Assembly (NCBI RefSeq): GCF_003417465.1
Contig: NZ_QVMV01000002.1
Coordinates: forward strand, 1 to 57,703
Direction of reading: 5' to 3'
Source of the DNA: Wenzhouxiangella sp. 15190
GTDB lineage: Bacteria > Pseudomonadota > Gammaproteobacteria > Xanthomonadales > Wenzhouxiangellaceae
Length of the DNA: 57,703 bases
Shown: positions 26,875-36,995 of the stretch, piece after piece
Layout of the letters: each line of letters opens with the position of its first letter
How positions within the stretch are numbered: the stretch's first letter is position 1
Translations under genes and position numbers: made by a program
The notes under the pieces: generated by a model
What the model was told of the DNA's origin: nothing
What the model saw: only the letters and a program-made list of their open reading frames with translations
Databases searched by the model: none

Positions 26875-29271
26875 ATGGCTAGAAAACTTCAGCGGTGGAC
26901 CTGCCGCAGCATCCTTACCATCGGCGTCGCGACCTTGACTGTCGGCTTTTGTCTGTCGGCATCGGCAGCGACTTCGGGCTTCTGGCAGACGCCGCTTCAG
27001 GAGGGTTCGGAGAACGCTGGCTCAATTCGCGTGCTGTCGAGCGCGCCCGACCAGGTCACCGGGGGAGACGCCCGGGTAGCCATCGAGTTGCCGCCGGGGC
27101 ATGTCGGCAGCCTTGTCATGGTCAACGGCAGCATCGGGGTGACCAGTCTTCAGAAGAAGGGCAATCGGCTTGAAGGCATGATCAAAGGGCTCGATGTCGG
27201 CAGCAATACCGTCGGAGTCTGGCATTTCCGCTTCAATGAAGGTCTTTTCTTCCTCGAGCGCGGGGGAACGACCGAGTTGGTCAACCACCCGATCACGGGG
27301 CCGCTCTTTTCCGGGCCGCAACAGCAGCCTTTTGTCTGTACCGTTGCCTCCGAGTTCGGGATCGAGCCGAAAATCGATGGCAGCAGCCCCCCGGGCTTCC
27401 GGGTCTACGATGAATCCGGAAATGTCGTCGGCTACAGCACCAACTGCTCGATCGATTCCTTCGTCACGTACCACTATCGAACCACCGATGACCAGTGGGC
27501 CGATTGGCCGGAGGACGGATCCACGCCGGAGGATCTCGCCACGACCGTCACCATTGACGGCGATGAAGTCGAGTTCGTCGTCCGTGTCGAGCGCGGCACC
27601 ATCAATCGCTTTATCTACAGCTACGCCATGCTGGTCGATCCGGCCACCATTGGCGAGGCCGACAGCGAAACCGACACCAGCCGGTGGAACGGGCGATTGC
27701 TCTATCATTTCCAGGGCGGCGTCGGCATCGGCCACACCCAGGGTGGCTGGGCTGCCAGCCGGGCCATGAAGGCCGACGTGCTCGGCCTCGGCCACGCCAT
27801 CGCCTATTCCACCGGAACGCGCACCGGTGAGCACTACAACCTGGAAGTCGGCGGCGAGACCGCGCTGATGACCAAGGAAGGCTTCGTCGAACGCTACGGC
27901 GTGCCGATTTACACCGTCGGACTCGGCGCGTCCGGGGGTGCGATCCAACAGTACGTCTACGGCCAGAATCACCCGGGGCTGATCGACGCGGCGATCCCCG
28001 AACGCTCCTACCCCGACATGGTCACCCAGACCATTCATGTCGGCGATTGCGAACTGCTCGAGCACTACATGGACGTGACCGACCGGGACAATCCCTTCTG
28101 GCAGACCACGAAGAACCGCAGCCTGCTGGTGGGGATGAACGCGACCGACCTGTTGGGTAATCCGTTCGAGGAAGCACAGAAAGCCATGGGGTATGCCGCC
28201 GCACCGGGCATGACCGAGTGCGTCCCGGCCTGGCGCGGGCTTTCGCCGCTGGCGCTGAACCCGCATTTCGGTGCCGTGGACAACGCCGAGCACTACGAAC
28301 CCCTGTCCGACATCCAGTCCATCGAGTGGACGCACATGGATGACCTGCGCAATATCTACGGCGTGGGCGATGACGGGTATGCCCGTCGTGCGGTCGACAA
28401 CGTCGGCGTGCAGTACGGGCTGCAGGCCTTCGTGAATGGCGACATCGATGCCGAACAGTTCCTCGAGCTCAATGCCCGGGTTGGCGGCTGGAAGCCCTCC
28501 GCCGAAATGGTCCAGGAGGGTTACCCATTCATCGGTGAACCGACACCGGAGAACTTCGACCCATGGAGCCGCCGTAACATGATGCTCGGCGACGGTGAAG
28601 CACCCGCGCCGCGGCACGAGGGCAACGTGGAGGCGATCGCCGCCTTGTACGAGTCCGGTCAGGTATTCCACGGCCAGATCGACATTCCGGTGCTCGACAT
28701 CCGCGACTGGCTCGAGCCGATCCTGGACATGCACAATTCCCACCAGAGTTTTGCCGCGCGGCAACGCATCCTTGACCACATGGGATCGGCCGATCACCAG
28801 GTGGTCTGGTTCGCGGGCATCGGCGAGGAACCGCCGTTCAATGTCGGCGAGTTCAACCTCGAACTGACCGCGGTGACGGTGATGGACGAGTGGATGCAGA
28901 ACATCCTCGCCGATCCGGATGCGGGTATCGTGGCCAACCGACCCGAAGAAGCGGTTGATGCCTGTTTCCGCTACGATGGCGAGGTGCTCGCGGCCGGCGA
29001 CGGGGTATGGGACGGCATTCTCGACGATGGTCCCATGGGCGAATGCGCCGAGACCTTCCCGGTCTATTCCACCTCGCGCATCGAGGCAGGCGGTCCGATT
29101 GACGGCGATGTGTTCAAGTGCCAGCGCAAATCCGTCGACGCGGCGCTGGACGACGGCACCTATGGTGATCGCGAGTTCACGGCCGACCAGGTCGACCGTC
29201 TCGAAGAAATCTTTCCGCAGGGTGTGTGTGACTACAGCCTTCCGGACGCCGGGCGACCGCAGGATCTGTAG
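26875..29271 (+). CDS. Large secreted DUF6351-type protein, hydrolase-like
   Basis: 798 residues from ATG 26875 with AGGGAGA just upstream. A Sec signal peptide ([20 protein letters not shown]) leads to [20 protein letters not shown], the opening I associate with DUF6351 proteins. In the central part [20 protein letters not shown] (about 369-388) has a G-x-S-x-G nucleophile-elbow pattern like alpha/beta-hydrolases of the tannase/feruloyl esterase kind. Several cysteines could form disulfides. Substrate unknown; probably an extracytoplasmic esterase or peptidase. It lies alone between divergent uvrA and the ribosomal genes. Confidence 0.7.
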   Translation: MARKLQRWTCRSILTIGVATLTVGFCLSASAATSGFWQTPLQEGSENAGSIRVLSSAPDQVTGGDARVAIELPPGHVGSLVMVNGSIGVTSLQKKGNRLEGMIKGLDVGSNTVGVWHFRFNEGLFFLERGGTTELVNHPITGPLFSGPQQQPFVCTVASEFGIEPKIDGSSPPGFRVYDESGNVVGYSTNCSIDSFVTYHYRTTDDQWADWPEDGSTPEDLATTVTIDGDEVEFVVRVERGTINRFIYSYAMLVDPATIGEADSETDTSRWNGRLLYHFQGGVGIGHTQGGWAASRAMKADVLGLGHAIAYSTGTRTGEHYNLEVGGETALMTKEGFVERYGVPIYTVGLGASGGAIQQYVYGQNHPGLIDAAIPERSYPDMVTQTIHVGDCELLEHYMDVTDRDNPFWQTTKNRSLLVGMNATDLLGNPFEEAQKAMGYAAAPGMTECVPAWRGLSPLALNPHFGAVDNAEHYEPLSDIQSIEWTHMDDLRNIYGVGDDGYARRAVDNVGVQYGLQAFVNGDIDAEQFLELNARVGGWKPSAEMVQEGYPFIGEPTPENFDPWSRRNMMLGDGEAPAPRHEGNVEAIAALYESGQVFHGQIDIPVLDIRDWLEPILDMHNSHQSFAARQRILDHMGSADHQVVWFAGIGEEPPFNVGEFNLELTAVTVMDEWMQNILADPDAGIVANRPEEAVDACFRYDGEVLAAGDGVWDGILDDGPMGECAETFPVYSTSRIEAGGPIDGDVFKCQRKSVDAALDDGTYGDREFTADQVDRLEEIFPQGVCDYSLPDAGRPQDL

Positions 29272-29283
29272 GCACGATCACCG

Positions 29284-29308
29284 CTATCGGGCGGTCGCCG
29301 CCCGATAG
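29284..29308 (+). terminator. Perfect 11-bp hairpin before the rplU promoter
   Basis: CTATCGGGCGG - TCG - CCGCCCGATAG, 13 nt after the preceding stop and 2 nt before the rplU -35. It lacks a U tract, so it could be a weak terminator, a 3' stabiliser or an operator. Confidence 0.5.
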
Positions 29309-29310
29309 CA

Positions 29311-29339
29311 TTGACTGGAAATACCGACTCCGGTAGAAT
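29311..29339 (+). promoter_or_regulatory. Sigma-70 promoter of rplU-rpmA
   Basis: TTGACT (29311-29316), a 17-bp spacer, and TAGAAT (29334-29339): the best sigma-70 match in the window. Leader of about 33 nt to ATG 29379. Confidence 0.8.
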
Positions 29340-29378
29340 TCCCGCTCTTTACTGGCGAGCTTTTGCGGAGATTCATCC

Positions 29379-29690
29379 ATGTACGCGGTATTTTCCACCG
29401 GCGGCAAGCAGTACCGGGCCTCTGAAGGCGACGTTCTGCGCATCGAAAAGCTGGAGGCCGAGAAGGGCTCCAAGGTCGAGATCGACCAGGTTCTGATGGT
29501 TGGCGAAGGCGACGACGTGCGCGTCGGTGCCCCGACTGTCGAGGGCGGCAAGGTGACCGCCGAAGTGGTCGACCATGGTCGCGGCGACAAGATCCGCATC
29601 ATCAAGTTCAAGCGCCGCAAGCACCACATGAAGCAGATGGGTCACCGTCAGTACTACACCGAAATCAAGATCACCGGAATCGAGGGCTAA
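29379..29690 (+). CDS. rplU: 50S ribosomal protein L21
   Basis: 103 residues, full length. Begins [25 protein letters not shown] and carries [22 protein letters not shown], the rRNA-contacting L21 signature. Binds 23S rRNA together with L20. Followed after 3 nt by rpmA, the universal pairing; obgE follows further on. Confidence 0.98.
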   Translation: MYAVFSTGGKQYRASEGDVLRIEKLEAEKGSKVEIDQVLMVGEGDDVRVGAPTVEGGKVTAEVVDHGRGDKIRIIKFKRRKHHMKQMGHRQYYTEIKITGIEG

Positions 29691-29693
29691 GCA

Positions 29694-29954
29694 ATGGCTC
29701 ATAAAAAGGCAGGCGGCTCCACTCGCAACGGCCGCGACTCCAATCCGAAATACCTGGGTGTCAAGCATTACGGCGGCGAAGCCGTGGTGGCCGGGAACAT
29801 CCTGGTCCGCCAGCGCGGCACCCGTTTCCATGCCGGCAACAACGTCGGCGTGGGCCGCGATCACACCCTGTTCGCCCTGTCCGACGGCAAGGTCAAGTTC
29901 GAACAGCGCGGCAAGCCCGTACGCAAGTTCGTGACGGTCGAACCGGCCGAATAA
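29694..29954 (+). CDS. rpmA: 50S ribosomal protein L27
   Basis: 86 residues. Begins [20 protein letters not shown], the flexible N-terminal tail that reaches the peptidyl-transferase centre, then [23 protein letters not shown] and [12 protein letters not shown]. No N-terminal extension of the cleaved type is present. Ends at the terminator at 30010. Confidence 0.98.
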   Translation: MAHKKAGGSTRNGRDSNPKYLGVKHYGGEAVVAGNILVRQRGTRFHAGNNVGVGRDHTLFALSDGKVKFEQRGKPVRKFVTVEPAE

Positions 29955-30009
29955 GTAACGAGGCAGCGAAAAAACTTAGCATCCCGCCCCAAACCGGATG
30001 CCGAGCGTG

Positions 30010-30034
30010 GCCCCGCCTGAGTGCGGGGCTTTTT
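30010..30034 (+). terminator. Rho-independent terminator of rplU-rpmA
   Basis: GCCCCGC (30010-30016), 6-nt loop, GCGGGGC (30023-30029), then TTTTT. Confidence 0.88.
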
Positions 30035-30056
30035 CGTATATGGCGGGCCCGTCCTT

Positions 30057-30259
30057 AAAACCTTTAAAACGCAAAGCAGCGAAGCAGCAAAGAACGCAAA
30101 GAAAAACATGAAACCACGGAAGACACGGAAGATCACGGAAACCTTCTATTTAGAGAACTTTTTATTCCGTGCCTTCCGTGCTTTCCGTGGCCACATTTTT
30201 TCCTTTTCGTTTCCTTAGCGTTCTTTGCTGCTTAGCGTCTTTGCGTTTTAAAGGTTTTC
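30057..30259. repeat. Type-A CACGGAA hairpin repeat (copy 3)
   Basis: The longest copy. Outer arms AAAACCTTTAAAACGCAAAG (30057-) and CTTTGCGTTTTAAAGGTTTT (to 30258) match perfectly over 20 bp. Then come partly matched AAGCAGCAAAGAACGC / GCGTTCTTTGCTGCTT and inner CACGGAA / TTCCGTG runs. Fills the rpmA-obgE gap. Confidence 0.88.
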
Positions 30260-30295
30260 CTGCTTACAGCGCCCGCCGACCCGACTACGACCGAG

Positions 30296-31357
<1,062 letters not shown>

Positions 31358-31410
31358 ACCGCGGCGATTTTCGACCCTCCAAAGCCAGTGTCACCTCACG
31401 GAGCATGACC

Positions 31411-33003
31411 ATGATCAGAAGCTTGTTGGTGTTTATTCCCTTTCTCTGGCTGATTCCGGCTTCGGCCGCGATCGAGTCGGTCACCGTCTTCCCGGACCGC
31501 GCCACCGTCACCCGCGTCGTCGAAATGAACGTCGAGGCCGGTTCCGGTGAACTGGTCCAGCCCGACTTGCCGACGAATCTCTCGCGCGACAGCCTGCGCA
31601 TCTCCGCCACCGGGCCGGACGGCCTGCGCCTGGGCGCCTACCGGCTCGAGACCCGCCGCGGCAGCGAGCGCGTCAGTGAGCGGGCGCGGGATATCGAGGA
31701 GCGCCTGCAGTCATTGCGCGACCGGCGCGATGCCGTCGACGACGACATCGAGGCGCGCGAGATGCAGTTGGCTCTGTTGCGTTCGCTCGCCGGCGGCGCG
31801 GGGCAGGGCGACGAGAAGCTTGCTGTTGACGGCTGGTCCGAGGCCATGCAGATGATCGGCAGCGGCGCCGAGGAAGTGCTCGCGGCGCGCCGGCAGCTCA
31901 GTCTGGAACAGCGCGAACTGGAAGAGGAGATTGAAAGGCTCGAACAGGAATTGGCCGACCTGGGACAGCAGCAACAGGACACGTTGCGCCTGAGCCTGGC
32001 CTATGAGAGTGCATCGGCCGGCGCTACGGCATTCACCATCGAGTACACCGTTAGCGGCGCGTACTGGCGGCCGGTTTACGAGTGGCGCCTGGATACCGGA
32101 GCCGACGAGCTGCAGGTCGTCCAGTTCGCCGAAGTGCGCCAGCGTACGGGCGAAGACTGGTCGGATGCCGAGCTCAATCTTTCACTCTCGCGGCCCTCGG
32201 CGGGCGGTAGATTGCCCGAAGTCTCATCCTGGTGGGTGGATGTCCAGCCCCCTGAGAAGAAGGATTCGGGCGACCGGGCCCGGGTGGCCGGCGACCAGCT
32301 TCAGCGCAGCGAGATGGAGCTTGCGGCCGCGCCCGCGGCTGAGGCGCAGTGGGACGGTGCCGAACTGGTCGGCAGCGAATACACCCAGGCTTATCGCGTG
32401 CCCGGACGCGCCAGTGTGGCTGCCGACAACCAGCCGCATCGTTTCCGGCTCGACGAATTCAGCGTGGACGTCGCACTCAGTGCCCGAACGGTGCCGCGCT
32501 ATCAGCAAACCGCCTGGCTATACGCCGAAGGCACCTGGGAAGGCGAACTGGCGCTGCCGCCGGGATCGGTCACGCTCTACCAGGACAGCACCCTGGTCGG
32601 ACAGGCCCGGTTCGACGGTGTGGCGCCGGGCGGGGAACTGGCCTCGAGTTTCGGCGTGGACGATCGCATCACCGTCGAGTACGAACTCGTTCGCGACGAC
32701 CGCGCGACCGAAGGCATGCTGAGCAAGTCGACCGTGCTGATCCGCACTCACCGCATCTCGGTCAGCAACGGTCATTCCCGTGCAATCGACCTGACCGTGT
32801 TCGACGCCATGCCCGTCTCCCGCGACGAGCGCATCGAAGTCTCGCTGGCGGAGTCGACCACCGACCCCGACCGCCGCGATGTCGACGATCGTCCCGGTGT
32901 GCTGGCCTGGGATCGAGCGCTTTCGGCCGGAGAGGAGCTGGAACTGACTCTCGGCTACCGGCTCAAATTCCCGAAAGACCTGCCCGGCGTCCAGGGCTGG
33001 TAG
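31411..33003 (+). CDS. DUF4139/DUF4140 exported protein (MuiA-like)
   Basis: 530 residues from ATG 31411 with GGAG at 31400-31403. A signal peptide ending PASAA is followed by the DUF4140 N-terminal domain (IESVTVFPDRATVTRVVEM) and a long coiled coil (about 80-190, Arg/Glu/Leu heptads). The DUF4139 beta-rich domain begins YTVSGAYWRPVYEWRLDT and contains EDWSDAELNLSLSRP. Family members are linked to mucoidy inhibition, but no mechanism is established. The ORF overlaps obgE if extended upstream, which is unlikely. Confidence 0.82.
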   Translation: MIRSLLVFIPFLWLIPASAAIESVTVFPDRATVTRVVEMNVEAGSGELVQPDLPTNLSRDSLRISATGPDGLRLGAYRLETRRGSERVSERARDIEERLQSLRDRRDAVDDDIEAREMQLALLRSLAGGAGQGDEKLAVDGWSEAMQMIGSGAEEVLAARRQLSLEQRELEEEIERLEQELADLGQQQQDTLRLSLAYESASAGATAFTIEYTVSGAYWRPVYEWRLDTGADELQVVQFAEVRQRTGEDWSDAELNLSLSRPSAGGRLPEVSSWWVDVQPPEKKDSGDRARVAGDQLQRSEMELAAAPAAEAQWDGAELVGSEYTQAYRVPGRASVAADNQPHRFRLDEFSVDVALSARTVPRYQQTAWLYAEGTWEGELALPPGSVTLYQDSTLVGQARFDGVAPGGELASSFGVDDRITVEYELVRDDRATEGMLSKSTVLIRTHRISVSNGHSRAIDLTVFDAMPVSRDERIEVSLAESTTDPDRRDVDDRPGVLAWDRALSAGEELELTLGYRLKFPKDLPGVQGW

Positions 33004-33013
33004 GTTCACACCC

Positions 33014-33052
33014 ATGCTAGCGTACGCTGGCAATGCTATCATATGCTCTCAC
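33014..33052 (+). promoter_or_regulatory. Candidate operator of the FitAB-like module
   Basis: Two adjacent related 19-bp words, ATGCTAGCGTACGCTGGCA and ATGCTATCATATGCTCTCA. The first contains the perfect palindrome AGCGTACGCT (33019-33028). They end about 20 nt before the antitoxin ATG, as expected for autoregulation by a ribbon-helix-helix antitoxin. Confidence 0.5.
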
Positions 33053-33074
33053 CAACAAGCGGGGTGAAGCACAC

Positions 33075-33308
33075 ATGGCGAACCTGAGCGTTAGACGGCT
33101 GGACGACGAAACACTGGAGCTGCTGCGGGTTCGCGCAGCCCGGCATGGTGTTTCCATGGAAGAGGAGGTGCGTCGAATCATTCGCGAGTCGGTCTCTGCT
33201 CCCGCTCGCCTGGGCGATTTGGCGCTAGAGTTTTTCGGTGAATCGTACGGCGCGACCATCGAATTGCCGGAGCGTAAGCCCCACGAGCCCATTGATCTGG
33301 ATGCATGA
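33075..33308 (+). CDS. FitA-like ribbon-helix-helix antitoxin
   Basis: 77 residues from ATG 33075 with GGGGTGA upstream. The N-terminal RHH domain NLSVRRLDDETLELLRVRAA, then RHGVSMEEEVRRIIRES, binds operator DNA as a dimer. The C-terminal acidic/Pro segment should thread into the PIN toxin. Overlaps the toxin gene by 4 bp (ATGA). Confidence 0.9.
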   Translation: MANLSVRRLDDETLELLRVRAARHGVSMEEEVRRIIRESVSAPARLGDLALEFFGESYGATIELPERKPHEPIDLDA

Positions 33309-33721
33309 TCCTTCTCGATACCAACGTGCTGTCCGAATTGATGAAGGCTCGTCCTCAGGCTGGGGTGATTGCCTGGTTGAACGAAATGGAGACGACGCAG
33401 TTGTGGCTAAGCACCATCACGATTGCAGAGCTCGAGTATGGCCTGCAGGTGATGCCGGGCGGCGAGCGGAAGACAATGCTGAAACATCGATTCGACGGTT
33501 TCGTCGATTCGGCGTTCTCCGGCCGTGTGCTTGGATTCGGTTTCCGGCCTGCCGTCATTTACGGGGAAATTATGTCGCATCGACGTAGTGAGGGCAGGCC
33601 GATGAGCGTTCCGGATGGGCAGATTGCTTCGATTGCTTTGAGCCGGGGCCTCAAGTTGGCAACCCGCAACACCAGGGATTTCCAGGACTGCGGACTGGAT
33701 CTGATCAATCCTTTCAAGTGA
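33305..33721 (+). CDS. VapC/FitB-type PIN-domain toxin
   Basis: 138 residues. A PIN ribonuclease with acidic metal ligands in MILLDTNVLSE (Asp5), TIAELEYG (Glu) and SVPDGQIASIALSRG (Asp), and the Thr/Arg-rich LATRNTRDF. All catalytic positions are intact, so the toxin is probably functional and inhibited by the preceding antitoxin. Followed by a strong terminator. Confidence 0.92.
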   Translation: MILLDTNVLSELMKARPQAGVIAWLNEMETTQLWLSTITIAELEYGLQVMPGGERKTMLKHRFDGFVDSAFSGRVLGFGFRPAVIYGEIMSHRRSEGRPMSVPDGQIASIALSRGLKLATRNTRDFQDCGLDLINPFK

Positions 33722-33746
33722 CCAGTCGATTGCACTGCAAAGAAAA

Positions 33747-33772
33747 AGCCGCGCTCGATGGCGCGGCTTTTT
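33747..33772. terminator. Bidirectional terminator after the PIN toxin
   Basis: AAGCCGCGC - TCGATG - GCGCGGCTT, flanked by AAAA on one side and TTTT on the other. Serves the toxin gene on the plus strand and could serve rpsT on the minus strand. Confidence 0.85.
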
Positions 33773-33939
33773 CGTGTTCGACTTACGCTTCGCCAAGAAG
33801 TCTCTGGAAAACGTAGCGAGCGGGTGGCTGACGGTGGCCGCCGGAGCGGAAAAACCGGAGTGTATATGGTCAATACATGAGGATTTTGAGCACCGCCGGA
33901 CGCCGTCAGGCGCACGCGCAGTAGTTTTCCAGGGACTTC

Positions 33940-34203
33940 TCAGCTCATGTCGCGCAGATGCTGGTTGAGCCGCGACTTGTGGCGTGCGGCCTTGTTGGCG
34001 TGCATGATGCCCTTCGACACGGCACGATCGACAGCCGGCACGGCCGCCTTGTAGGCTTCCTCGGCAGCGGCCTTGTCGCCCGACTCGATGGCGCGCAGCA
34101 CCTGCTTGATCTTGGTGCGCACGTGCGAACGCTGCGAGGCATTGTGTTGCCGATGCTTCTCGGACTGGCGGGCACGTTTGCGGGCGGATACGCTATTGGC
34201 CAC
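33940..34203 (-). CDS. rpsT: 30S ribosomal protein S20
   Basis: 87 residues. Begins (M)[29 protein letters not shown], the basic 16S-binding helix of S20, and ends in a short Arg/His-rich tail. The start is GTG 34203, preceded by AGGAG 8 nt upstream; non-AUG starts are known for S20. Divergent from murJ, a frequent rpsT-murJ arrangement in gammaproteobacteria. Confidence 0.97.
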   Translation of the reverse strand: MANSVSARKRARQSEKHRQHNASQRSHVRTKIKQVLRAIESGDKAAAEEAYKAAVPAVDRAVSKGIMHANKAARHKSRLNQHLRDMS

Positions 34204-34332
34204 GTTGGAATCTCCTGAAATACTGTCGCTGAAAGATTAAGCAGGGAATTATCGGATGAATCGGCTCGAGAGTCAACAACTGCCAGCCCCCGGCGTGCCG
34301 GCCCCTGGTGCCTGTTGCCCGGTGCCGTGCCA

Positions 34333-35946
34333 ATGAGTTTGCTGCGCTCGGTTTTCAGCTTCGGCTCGATGACGCTCATCTCGCGCATTCTGGGCTTCGT
34401 GCGCGACGTGGTCTTCGCGCGCTGGTTCGGGGCCGGGCCGGCGATGGACGCCTTCGTCTTCGCCTTCAAGATTCCGAATTTCCTGCGCCGGCTGTTCGCC
34501 GAGGGTTCGTTCTCGCTCGCCTTCGTGCCGGTGCTCAACGAGTACCGCGAAAAGCACGACCACGCGCAGCTCAAATCCCTGATCGACGCGACCGCGGGCA
34601 GCCTTCTGGCCGTGTTGCTGGTGGTCACCGCGCTGGGCATGTTCGCTTCCGGCTGGGTGGTCACCCTGTTCGCGCCGGGTTTCATCAACGACCCGGAGAC
34701 GTTCGCGCTCGCCGCCGACATGCTGCGGGTGACCTTTCCCTACCTGTTGTTCATCGCCCTGACGGCGCTGGCCGGCGGCATCCTCAACACCCTCGGTCGC
34801 TTCGCCCTGCCGGCCCTGACGCCGGCGCTGCTCAATATCTCGCTGATCACCGCGGCGGTGGTCGTCAGCCCGATGTTCGAGCAGCCGGTCAAGGCCCTGG
34901 CCTGGGGCGTACTGATCGCCGGCGTCCTCCAATTGCTGGTGCAGTTGCCGATACTGGCCCGGCACGATGTGCTTCCGCTGCCGAAGCCCGGTTTCGGGCA
35001 TGCCGGTGTCAAGCGCATCATGAAGCTGATGGTGCCGACCCTGTTCGGGTCTTCGGTGGCCCAGGTCAGCCTGCTGTTCGACGTGTTCTTCGCCTCGCTG
35101 TTGACCTCCGGCTCGCTGGCCTGGCTGTACTACGGCGACCGGCTGATGGAGTTTCCACTGGGGATGTTCGGGGTGGCACTGTCGGTCGTCATCCTGCCCA
35201 CGCTGTCGTCCCTGCACGCCAGGGACGGCCGCGAGGAATACCGGGCCACGCTCGACTGGGCCATGACGCTGGGGTTGGTCATTGCCATGCCGGCGGCGGT
35301 CGGCCTGGCCATCGTGGCCGAGCCGCTGGTCATCACGCTGTTCCACTACGGCGCATTCTCCGACCGCGATGCCGCCATGGCTGCGGCGGCCTTGCTGGCC
35401 TACACCCTGGGCCTGCCGGCGTTCATCGGCGTCAAGATCCTGGCGCCGGCGTATTTCTCGCGACAGGACACCAAGACACCGGTCAAGGTGGCCATCATCG
35501 CGTTCGCGGCCAATATGGTGCTGAACGTGCTGTTTGCCGTCTCCATCGCCCTGTGGCTAGCCGGCGGCAGCTACGAAAATGGCTTTCTCGCCATGCTGTC
35601 GGACCATCCCGGCGCGCACGCCGGCCTGGCGCTCGCCTCGAGTGTGTCGGGCTGGATCAACGCATCATTGCTTTGGCGCGGCCTGCGGCATGAATCGCTG
35701 ACGCCGCGGCTGCCGTGGCTGCGCGTGGGCCAGGTTGCGGCCGGTTGCCTGGCCATGGCGCTGGTCCTGTACCTGTTGCAGCCGGATTCGGTGCACTGGC
35801 TCGAGGCCGGCACGGCCTGGCGGATCGGCATGATCACCCTCGTGATCGGGGGCGGTACGGCCACCTATGCGCTGGTGCTCCTGGCCGCCGGTCTCCGCCC
35901 GCATCATGTCGCCCGTCCGCACAAGGTCCAATCAAGCGATTCGTAG
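34333..35946 (+). CDS. murJ: Lipid II flippase MurJ (MviN)
   Basis: 537 residues from ATG 34333. Flips lipid II to the outer face of the inner membrane for peptidoglycan assembly. About 14 hydrophobic segments. Conserved MOP-family markers are SRILGFVRDVVFARWFGAGPAMDAFVFA (start), FRRLFAEGSFS-like FLRRLFAEGSFSLAFVPVLN, and LYYGDRLMEFPLGMFGVALS. No Shine-Dalgarno is evident. The stop codon TAG lies inside a type-G repeat. Confidence 0.95.
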   Translation: MSLLRSVFSFGSMTLISRILGFVRDVVFARWFGAGPAMDAFVFAFKIPNFLRRLFAEGSFSLAFVPVLNEYREKHDHAQLKSLIDATAGSLLAVLLVVTALGMFASGWVVTLFAPGFINDPETFALAADMLRVTFPYLLFIALTALAGGILNTLGRFALPALTPALLNISLITAAVVVSPMFEQPVKALAWGVLIAGVLQLLVQLPILARHDVLPLPKPGFGHAGVKRIMKLMVPTLFGSSVAQVSLLFDVFFASLLTSGSLAWLYYGDRLMEFPLGMFGVALSVVILPTLSSLHARDGREEYRATLDWAMTLGLVIAMPAAVGLAIVAEPLVITLFHYGAFSDRDAAMAAAALLAYTLGLPAFIGVKILAPAYFSRQDTKTPVKVAIIAFAANMVLNVLFAVSIALWLAGGSYENGFLAMLSDHPGAHAGLALASSVSGWINASLLWRGLRHESLTPRLPWLRVGQVAAGCLAMALVLYLLQPDSVHWLEAGTAWRIGMITLVIGGGTATYALVLLAAGLRPHHVARPHKVQSSDS

Positions 35947-35972
35947 GTCGCGGTAACATCCGCGACGGACGA
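35943..35972. repeat. Type-G palindromic repeat carrying the murJ stop codon
   Basis: CGTAGGTCGCGGTAACATCC followed by GCGACGGACG. The TAG at its third base is the murJ stop. The inverse copy at 36024-36053 supplies the stop of the convergent ArsA-like gene, and a third copy is at 40128-40157. Confidence 0.75.
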
Positions 35973-36023
35973 GGTCCGTAATCTGAACACGCATCGCTGA
36001 CCTTGGCCGGCATTCCAAACGTC

Positions 36024-36053
36024 GTCCGTCGGCCATGTGAGGCCGACCTACGT
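36024..36053. repeat. Type-G palindromic repeat carrying the ArsA-like stop codon
   Basis: CGTCCGTCGGCCATGTGAGG followed by CCGACCTACG. Read on the minus strand it begins CGTAGGTCGG, and that TAG (36050-36048) ends the ArsA-like gene. Confidence 0.75.
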
Positions 36054-36995
36054 CCGTGGCCGGCAGGGCCGCAGGAAAGTCAGCAATTCGGCAAGCTCAT
36101 CGGGCCCGGTCGGAGATTCCGCGCGCAACTCGAGTTCGTGCAGCGGCAGGTCCGGAATCTGCCGCGCGAGTTCGTCGATCCAGCGTTGCTGTTGCTTCCG
36201 GCGGCGGGCGATGAAGTCGTGGTCGTCGTCCGGAAATACGCCGTTGACGATGCAGCCGGCCACTTCGATGCCGGTTTGTTGCAGTTGACCGGCCAGGCGC
36301 ACGCTCTCGAGCACCGGTAGCCGTTCGGGCGAACACACCAGCAGCGCGCCGCAGCACTCGGCGTCGGTCAGGGCGCGACCCACCGTTTCCAGGCGCGCCT
36401 GACGGCGCTGCAGGCGGTCGGCAATGCGGCGGCTGCGTTCCGACACGCTTTCGTCGTGGCCGCGTTCTACATTCAGCCGGTCATGGCGCTGCTGTTGATC
36501 GAGCAGCTCGTCGGTCCAGCGCCCCAGCGATTCGGGCAGCTGGAGCAGGCGCAGGGTATGGCCGCCCGGGGCGGTGTCGAGCACGATCCGCGCATAGTCG
36601 CGACCGACGCCGTCGAGCAGCCCGGCCAGCCAGTCGATCAGCGCGGCCTCGACGGTGCCGGGTGCGTTGTGCGCCAGCGCCATGTGCCGGTCGATGTCGG
36701 GCCAGGTATCGGGGTGAGCATAGTCGCGCAGGGCGCGGGCCACCTGCTCGACGTGTTCGGCGGCCAGTCGTTCGGCGTCGACCTCGATCGCGTCCAGGCC
36801 GGCTTCGACCGTTGAAGGTTCGTGGCCCAGCGTTGTCTGGAGCACGTCGCCGAGCGAATGCGCCGGGTCGGTGGAGACCACCAGCGTGCGATGTCCTGCG
36901 CGTGCGGCTTGTACCGCCAGGGCCGCCGAGACGGTGGTCTTGCCCACGCCGCCCTTGCCGGCGACCAGAACTACCGGCTGATCGCTCAGCAACAA
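36048..36995 (-). CDS. ArsA/GET3-like P-loop ATPase
   Basis: 315 residues if it starts at TTG 36995 (TTG 36992 also possible); both overlap the stop of the small CC-protein, so translation is coupled. Deviant Walker A VAGKGGVGKTTVSAALAV, switch-like VVSTDPAHSLGDVL, and DTAPGGHTLRLLQLP define the ArsA/GET3 fold. A Cys-Cys pair occurs in DAECCGALLVCSPERL. Only one ATPase half is present, so it should act as a homodimer. No arsenic genes are near; the partner is the cstA operon. The open frame upstream of 36995 is the shadow of the neighbouring gene. Confidence 0.8.
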   Translation of the reverse strand: MLLSDQPVVLVAGKGGVGKTTVSAALAVQAARAGHRTLVVSTDPAHSLGDVLQTTLGHEPSTVEAGLDAIEVDAERLAAEHVEQVARALRDYAHPDTWPDIDRHMALAHNAPGTVEAALIDWLAGLLDGVGRDYARIVLDTAPGGHTLRLLQLPESLGRWTDELLDQQQRHDRLNVERGHDESVSERSRRIADRLQRRQARLETVGRALTDAECCGALLVCSPERLPVLESVRLAGQLQQTGIEVAGCIVNGVFPDDDHDFIARRRKQQQRWIDELARQIPDLPLHELELRAESPTGPDELAELLTFLRPCRPRT

